Assembly: GCF_024758725.1 (NCBI RefSeq)
Contig: NZ_CP096972.1
Location: 2,896,001 to 2,960,000 of the forward strand
Direction: 5' to 3'
Source: Sphingomonas sp. SUN039
GTDB lineage: Bacteria > Pseudomonadota > Alphaproteobacteria > Sphingomonadales > Sphingomonadaceae
Length of the DNA: 64,000 bases
This document shows positions 59,812 through 64,000 of this stretch, piece by piece. The notes beneath the pieces were generated by a model. The model worked only from the letters and a program-made list of their open reading frames with translations. It was not told the DNA's origin and searched no databases. Each line of letters begins with the position of its first letter. Position 1 is the stretch's first letter. Made by a program: the position numbers and the translations under genes.

Positions 59812-60591
59812 CTAGAGCGAGAAACTCTCGCCCAGATACAGGCGACGCACGTTCTCGTCGGCGACCAGCGCTTGTGGCGTACCCGCAAACAGGACGCGAC
59901 CGTCATAGATGATGCAGGCGCGGTCGCAGATATCGAGCGTCTCGCGGACATTGTGATCGGTGATCAGCACCCCGATGCCGCGCGATTTCAGATCGACGAT
60001 CAATGCGCGGATGTCGGCAATCGAGATCGGGTCGATTCCCGCGAACGGTTCGTCGAGCAGCATGATCGAGGGGTCCGCCGCCAGCGCCCGGGCAATCTCG
60101 CAGCGCCGCCGCTCGCCCCCGGAAAGCGCCGTCGCCATCGAATCGCGCAAACCGTCGAGGTGGAATTCGCCGAGCAATTTGTCGAGCCTCGCCGCACGCA
60201 CCGCCTTGTCGGGCTCGGCAAGTTCAAGCACCGACATGATGTTCTGCGCGACCGTCATGCCGCGAAAGATCGAGGTTTCCTGCGGCAAATAGCCGAGGCC
60301 CATCACCGCGCGGCGATACATCGGCAGGCCGGTGATCTCCGTCCCGTCGAGCGTGACGCGACCCGAATCGGGCTTCACCAGCCCCATGATCGAATAGAAA
60401 CACGTCGTCTTGCCCGCGCCATTGGGGCCGAGCAGACCCAGCACCTCGCCGGGGCCGACCGACAGCGACACGTCCGACAGGACGACGCGGCGGTCGTAGG
60501 ATTTGGCAATCGACACGACTTCGAGCCCCGCGCCGCCGGTACCGTGGTTCAGGCCGTCTGTGGGCCGCTCAAGAGTGTCAGCGTCGGACAT
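59812..60591 (-). CDS. lptB: LPS export ABC transporter ATPase LptB
   Basis: A 259-aa ABC ATPase that powers LPS export with LptFG. Walker A GPNGAGKTT (55-63), signature LSGGERRRCEIARAL, Walker B IMLLDEPFAGIDP. An N-terminal 20-residue extension precedes the usual start. Followed by rpoN. Confidence 0.96.
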   Translation of the reverse strand: MSDADTLERPTDGLNHGTGGAGLEVVSIAKSYDRRVVLSDVSLSVGPGEVLGLLGPNGAGKTTCFYSIMGLVKPDSGRVTLDGTEITGLPMYRRAVMGLGYLPQETSIFRGMTVAQNIMSVLELAEPDKAVRAARLDKLLGEFHLDGLRDSMATALSGGERRRCEIARALAADPSIMLLDEPFAGIDPISIADIRALIVDLKSRGIGVLITDHNVRETLDICDRACIIYDGRVLFAGTPQALVADENVRRLYLGESFSL

Positions 60592-60692
60592 TACAGCTCC
60601 GTCAGGTCGCAGCCCGTGGTTAAAGGAAGGTTACGATTGCCGCAATTGGCAGGATAATTGCATAACGGGGACGGCGGATTGCGCCGAAGCGG

Positions 60693-61223
60693 TCAGTTGT
60701 TGCGCTGGGGAACGCTGAAGCGACCGGTGACCCGCCCGCCGGTGCCACCGGTCACGCCCGGGGTGCCGCCCGACGACCGCCCGTCGACGATCGAGCGACC
60801 GCTGGCCAGATCGATGACCAGCCGTCCGCCGCGCAGGACGTTCGATCCCTGGTTGAGCGTCACCCCGCCGATCATCGTAATCAGGCGGCGGTTGAGGTCG
60901 TAGCTCGCGAATTCGCCGCTCGCGGTTTCGCTCGCGCTCCGCACGACGACGCCGCCCGAGGCATCGAGACGCTGCACGGTCGGGTTCCCCGAGGTGATCG
61001 CGCCGGTATAGGCGACTGTCAGCCGCGCGGCGTCGAGCGCGAGACCGCCCTGGCGCACCTTCACATTCCCGGCGAGCACCGCGCGGTCGGCGCGGTCCTG
61101 CACTTCGATGCGGTCGGCCTCGAAATCGACCGGCGCGTTCGAATTATGGTTCTTGATCCCCTGCGCCGAGGCAGGAGTTGCGACCAGCAGGGCAAGCGCG
61201 AGCAAGGCTTTCGACATCATCAC
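60693..61223 (-). CDS. lptA: LPS transport periplasmic protein LptA
   Basis: A 176-aa periplasmic OstA-domain protein with signal peptide (MMMSKALLALALLVATPASAQ). It forms the LPS bridge between LptC and LptD. VDFEADRIEVQDRADRAVLAGNV is the OstA core. A glycine/threonine-rich C-terminus (GGTPGVTGGTGGR) is unusual. Overlaps lptC by 4 bp; 101 bp separate it from lptB. Confidence 0.92.
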   Translation of the reverse strand: MMMSKALLALALLVATPASAQGIKNHNSNAPVDFEADRIEVQDRADRAVLAGNVKVRQGGLALDAARLTVAYTGAITSGNPTVQRLDASGGVVVRSASETASGEFASYDLNRRLITMIGGVTLNQGSNVLRGGRLVIDLASGRSIVDGRSSGGTPGVTGGTGGRVTGRFSVPQRNN

Positions 61224-61864
61224 CGCGCTCTGATCGCGCCTTGCACAATATGCAAGCGCGCACGACCGCCCAGCGTCACTGTCCGCGATCCCAGATCGGC
61301 GCGGATATTGCCGGCGCTGAAATTGCCGAGCGGCATCTGGCCCGTGACCGGCGACGCGCTCGACAGCTGGCGGGTGTTGAGGTCCGCCCCGACGTTGCTG
61401 GTCGACAATTTATATCCGTCTGCGGAGGAATAGGTCAGCGGCCCGTTTACATCGAGCTTTTCCGAATCGAGATTGTAGCGCGCCTGCGGGGCGACGATGG
61501 TCGAGGGTCCGGTCGCGCTCGCCAGTTCGGCCGACAGATTGCCGAGCTGGACGACGGGCACTTTCGACGTCGCCTGCACTGCCGATCCGGCATTCAGGGT
61601 AAAGCCCTGCCCCTTGTCGTCCTGCCCGCGATATTGCGCCTGTGTCACCCGCAGCCGTTCCTTGGCCATCGCGACGCGGTCTTTCGACAGGACGAAGCTC
61701 ACTTCGGCCCGCTGGGTCAATGGCGCAATCGCAAGGATCGCGGCAAGTGCCCCGACAAAGGCGGGCAGCGCCACGCGGGCGACGCGCACATTGCGGTCGT
61801 GGCTGCTGCCGGGACGTGCCCAGCGCATTCGCTGGTCGCGTTCGAGGCTGGCGGCTTCAGACAT
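61220..61864 (-). CDS. lptC: LPS export protein LptC
   Basis: A 214-aa bitopic protein with one membrane helix at about 31-48 and a periplasmic beta-jellyroll. It links LptBFG to LptA. Overlaps RNase D (8 bp) and lptA (4 bp). Confidence 0.9.
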   Translation of the reverse strand: MSEAASLERDQRMRWARPGSSHDRNVRVARVALPAFVGALAAILAIAPLTQRAEVSFVLSKDRVAMAKERLRVTQAQYRGQDDKGQGFTLNAGSAVQATSKVPVVQLGNLSAELASATGPSTIVAPQARYNLDSEKLDVNGPLTYSSADGYKLSTSNVGADLNTRQLSSASPVTGQMPLGNFSAGNIRADLGSRTVTLGGRARLHIVQGAIRAR

Positions 61865-62513
61865 GGGCGAAAATGTCGATTTCGGGCCAGCCGATCAGGT
61901 CGAGCCGGGCGCGGTGGGGGAGAAAATCGAAACAGGCCTGCGCGATTTCGGCGCGCCCTTCGCGCGCCAGTCGCACGTCGAGTTCGTCGCGCAGCCGGTG
62001 GAGATAGCGCACATCGGACGCGGCATATTCCTTTTGTGCGTCGGTCAGCACCGGCGATCCCCAGTCGGACGACTGCTGCGCCTTCGACAATTCCATGCCC
62101 AGCAATTCGCGGACGATCTCTTTCAGGCCGTGCCGGTCGGTATAGGTCCGCACCAGCCGCGAGGCGATCTTGGTGCAATAGGCGGGCGCGGCCACGATGC
62201 CGAGATAGGCCTCGATCGACGCCAGATCGAAGCGCCCGAAATGATAGAGCTTGAGCCGCGCCGGGTCGGCCAGGACAGCGCGCAGATTGGGTGCGGCGAA
62301 ATCGCTGCCCGCACCGAAGCGCACGAGATGCTCGTCGCCCTGCCCGTCCGAAATCTGGACGACGCACAGCCGGTCGCGGCCCGGGTGCAGGCCCATTGTC
62401 TCGGTATCGACCGCCACGGGCCCCGGTGCGAGCACACCGGCGGGCAGGTCTTCTTCATGGCAATGGACGGTCAAGCGCGGCGCTCCGTTACGGGTTGCGG
62501 ATGGCATTTGCAT
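61857..62513 (-). CDS. rnd: Ribonuclease D-like 3'-5' exonuclease
   Basis: A 218-aa DEDDy exonuclease. D36 and E38 in VAVDTETMGL, the ExoII HFGRFDLA, and ExoIII YAASDVRYLHRL. It lacks the HRDC domains of full-length RNase D (about 375 aa), as is usual for this alphaproteobacterial form. First gene of rnd-lptC-lptA. Confidence 0.9.
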   Translation of the reverse strand: MQMPSATRNGAPRLTVHCHEEDLPAGVLAPGPVAVDTETMGLHPGRDRLCVVQISDGQGDEHLVRFGAGSDFAAPNLRAVLADPARLKLYHFGRFDLASIEAYLGIVAAPAYCTKIASRLVRTYTDRHGLKEIVRELLGMELSKAQQSSDWGSPVLTDAQKEYAASDVRYLHRLRDELDVRLAREGRAEIAQACFDFLPHRARLDLIGWPEIDIFAHV

Positions 62514-62566
62514 TGCCCGGTCCCTCGCTGCAAGCTCCGTGCTTCGACTTTCAGGGGGAAAAGACC

Positions 62567-62917
62567 ATGGCCAGCAACCCGCCCGGCGGTTTCGACTTCA
62601 ACCGGCCGACCATCATTGCGCTGCTCTATCTCGCCGGACTGGTCACAGGCATTACCGGGCTGGTCGGCGTGGTGCTCGCCTATGTCTGGCGGAACGAGGC
62701 CCATGAGCCATGGGAAGCGACGCACTACACCTATCTCATCCGCACCTTCTGGATTGCGCTCGCCGCGTCGGTCGTCGGCGTCATTACCTCGATCATCGGG
62801 ATCGGCATTTTGCTGCTGATTGCAGTCACCGTCTGGGTCGTGGTCAGGTCGATCGTCGCATTGCTCAACGCCCAGAAACGCATCGCGATGCCCGATCCGG
62901 CGACCTTCCTGATCTAG
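62567..62917 (+). CDS. DUF4870-like membrane protein
   Basis: A 116-aa membrane protein with three hydrophobic segments (about 15-42, 57-78, 80-98). FDFNRPTIIALLYLAGLVTGITGLVGVVLAYVWR is a Tic20/DUF4870-type first helix. Function unknown. AGGGGGAAAAG precedes the ATG. Confidence 0.8.
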   Translation: MASNPPGGFDFNRPTIIALLYLAGLVTGITGLVGVVLAYVWRNEAHEPWEATHYTYLIRTFWIALAASVVGVITSIIGIGILLLIAVTVWVVVRSIVALLNAQKRIAMPDPATFLI

Positions 62918-62965
62918 GCGACCGTTATTGCGGCTAAAACCGCTCGCAGATTGCCCCGTTTTACA

Positions 62966-62987
62966 TTACGCCACGGAACTGGCGTAA
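62966..62987. promoter_or_regulatory. Perfect hairpin in the cold-shock gene leader
   Basis: TTACGCCA (62966-62973) and TGGCGTAA (62980-62987) pair perfectly around CGGAAC. It lies 48 bp after the DUF4870 stop and 94 bp before the cold-shock start. It could be an operator or a leader hairpin; no T-run for an intrinsic terminator. Confidence 0.5.
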
Positions 62988-63081
62988 AGCGATTCGCGCC
63001 CGAGAGGCCTGTGTCCGTCGTCCTGGGCATGGATTTTTCGTTGAACGATGGCGGGCGAGTTACAGGAATACGGATTCAGGC

Positions 63082-63891
63082 ATGAGTTTCGACAAGGGAC
63101 GCCGCGGCGATCGCGGCGGGCGCGGACGCGATAAGTTCGGTGATGATAATTTCGGCGGCGGTGGCAGCAGCTACGGCGGCGGGGCAGGCGGCGGTGATCG
63201 TTTCGGCGGTGGCGGCGGTGGCGGCTATAACAGTGGCGGCGGTTACGGCGGCGGCGGCGGCGGCGGTGGCGGGTTCCGCAGCGGCGGCGGTGGCGGCGGG
63301 TTCAGTGGCGGCGGCGGCGCACCGCGCGGCGGGATGCCTGCCCAGGTCGTCGGCGAAGGCACCGGAGTCGTCAAATTCTTCAACGCGCAAAAGGGCTTCG
63401 GCTTTGTCGTGCGTGACGATGGGGCCGAGGACGTGTTCGTCCACATCTCCGCTGTCGAACAGGCGGGCCTTGCCGGGCTGGCCGAGGGTCAGCCGCTCGG
63501 CTTCACGCTCGTCGATCGGGGCGGGCGCATTTCGGCGACCGAGCTCAAGATCGACGGCGAACCGATGCCGGTCACCGACCGTGGCCCGCCGCGCGACCGC
63601 GATGCGGGTCCGCGTCCGGCGGGCGGCGGCTATGGCGGCGGTGGCGGCGGCGGTGGTCCGCAGCGCGAACTGACCGGCGAAAAGGCGACCGGCACGGTCA
63701 AGTTCTTCAACGCGATGAAAGGCTTCGGCTTCATCCAGCGCGACGACGGACAGCCCGATGCCTTCGTCCATATATCGGCGGTCGAGCGCGCGGGGATGAG
63801 CACGCTCAACGAAGGCGACAAATTGTCGTTCGAACTCGAAGTCGATCGCCGCGGCAAGCATGCCGCAGTGAATCTAAACCCGGGCGAATGA
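63082..63891 (+). CDS. Cold-shock protein with two CSDs and a glycine-rich N-terminus
   Basis: A 269-aa nucleic-acid-binding protein. Residues 1-85 are almost pure Gly with Arg, Asp and Tyr (RGG/GGY-like repeats). CSD1 is at about 90-155 with TGVVKFFNAQKGFGFVVRD and VFVHISAVEQAG; a second Gly linker; CSD2 at about 200-265 with TGTVKFFNAMKGFGFIQRDD and AFVHISAVERAG. RNP1 and RNP2 motifs are intact in both. An RNA chaperone is likely; the Gly-rich tail resembles eukaryotic RNA-binding low-complexity domains. Confidence 0.93.
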   Translation: MSFDKGRRGDRGGRGRDKFGDDNFGGGGSSYGGGAGGGDRFGGGGGGGYNSGGGYGGGGGGGGGFRSGGGGGGFSGGGGAPRGGMPAQVVGEGTGVVKFFNAQKGFGFVVRDDGAEDVFVHISAVEQAGLAGLAEGQPLGFTLVDRGGRISATELKIDGEPMPVTDRGPPRDRDAGPRPAGGGYGGGGGGGGPQRELTGEKATGTVKFFNAMKGFGFIQRDDGQPDAFVHISAVERAGMSTLNEGDKLSFELEVDRRGKHAAVNLNPGE

Positions 63892-63928
63892 TTTGAATAC
63901 GCCGTCCCGGCCTGGCCGGGGCGGCGGT

Positions 63929-64000
63929 TCACTTCGACATAGCTTCTCTCGCGAGCGCATCCGCCTCGACCAGCAGCGCATCGTCGGCTGTCCCCTGCGG
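63929..64000 (-). CDS. C-terminal end of an unidentified gene
   Basis: The last 24 codons of a minus-strand gene that continues beyond the window: PQGTADDALLVEADALAREA then MSK and stop. Third codon positions are GC-rich. Too short to identify. Confidence 0.5.
   Translation of the reverse strand, partial: PQGTADDALLVEADALAREAMSK

Noticed and set aside
60646-60662. TTGGCAGGATAATTGCA, a -24/-12 (sigma-54) look-alike with GG-N10-GC spacing
   Set aside because: It points to the right, into the 3' end of lptA on the other strand; there is no gene for it to drive.
63160-63330. Dense GGC/GGT repeats that look like a tandem repeat or CRISPR-like array
   Set aside because: They are in frame and encode the Gly-rich tail of the cold-shock protein; no spacers.

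Overview
The window is a high-GC chromosomal segment from an alphaproteobacterium, most likely a sphingomonad (Sphingomonadales). This rests on the gene order (ppsR|hemE-hemJ-rho, mnmE-mnmG-rsmG-parA-parB convergent with holA-lptE-leuS, infA-maf-rng-yacG-tRNA-Phe), on small families typical of that order (DUF2171, DUF6489, DUF1491, DUF3576), and on many GTG/TTG starts. I see no transposase, prophage, CRISPR array or rRNA.

Layout. 1-5.2 kb: the end of nrdA and the whole of nrdB, separated by three small genes and followed by an AT-richer accessory patch (DUF2806 protein, a small ORF, HepT/MntA toxin-antitoxin). 5.2-12.4 kb: minus-strand housekeeping genes, including the tightly packed chain ppsR-maf-aroE-coaE-dnaQ-hpf-ptsN-thioesterase-DUF1491. 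12.4-12.7 kb: the ppsR|hemE intergenic region, which looks like the chromosomal replication origin (one perfect DnaA box, six GANTC sites). 12.7-22.1 kb: plus-strand hemE, hemJ, rho, terC, mnmE, mnmG, rsmG, parA and parB, with two perfect 14-bp parS palindromes. 22.1-26.6 kb: holA, lptE, leuS and a DUF3576 lipoprotein on the minus strand. 26.8-31.6 kb: an outer-membrane-type protein, a thiE-like gene, yggS, a HAD phosphatase, tRNA-Phe and the yacG/rng/maf/infA group. 31.7-38.4 kb: an S9 peptidase, a H+-pyrophosphatase, thiL, murA and a 52-aa gene. 38.5-42.0 kb: a Crp/Fnr regulator and a Fur-type regulator followed by katG. 42.2-45.2 kb: clpS, a phasin gene and PHA synthase with a PhaR-like operator. 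45.3-53 kb: an aminotransferase, a DUF433/DUF5615 pair, a thioesterase, DUF2721, an amidase, ygfZ, pyrC, an FKBP and rpsU. 53.2-58 kb: a fasciclin protein, anti-sigma and ECF sigma factors, a thiolase and PhoD phosphatase. 58.3-62.5 kb: rpoN, lptB, lptA, lptC and RNase D. The window ends with a DUF4870 protein, a glycine-rich double cold-shock protein and a gene running off the edge.

The main theme is an origin/partition region: oriC candidate, parS sites and parAB lie within 10 kb. Secondary themes are PHA storage (thiolase, synthase, phasin), LPS transport (lptA, B, C, E), nitrogen/sigma-54 control (rpoN, ptsN, hpf) and peroxide defence (Fur-type regulator with katG). Three kinds of intergenic palindromic repeat occur, including a 35-bp sequence present twice in inverted orientation 8 kb apart.
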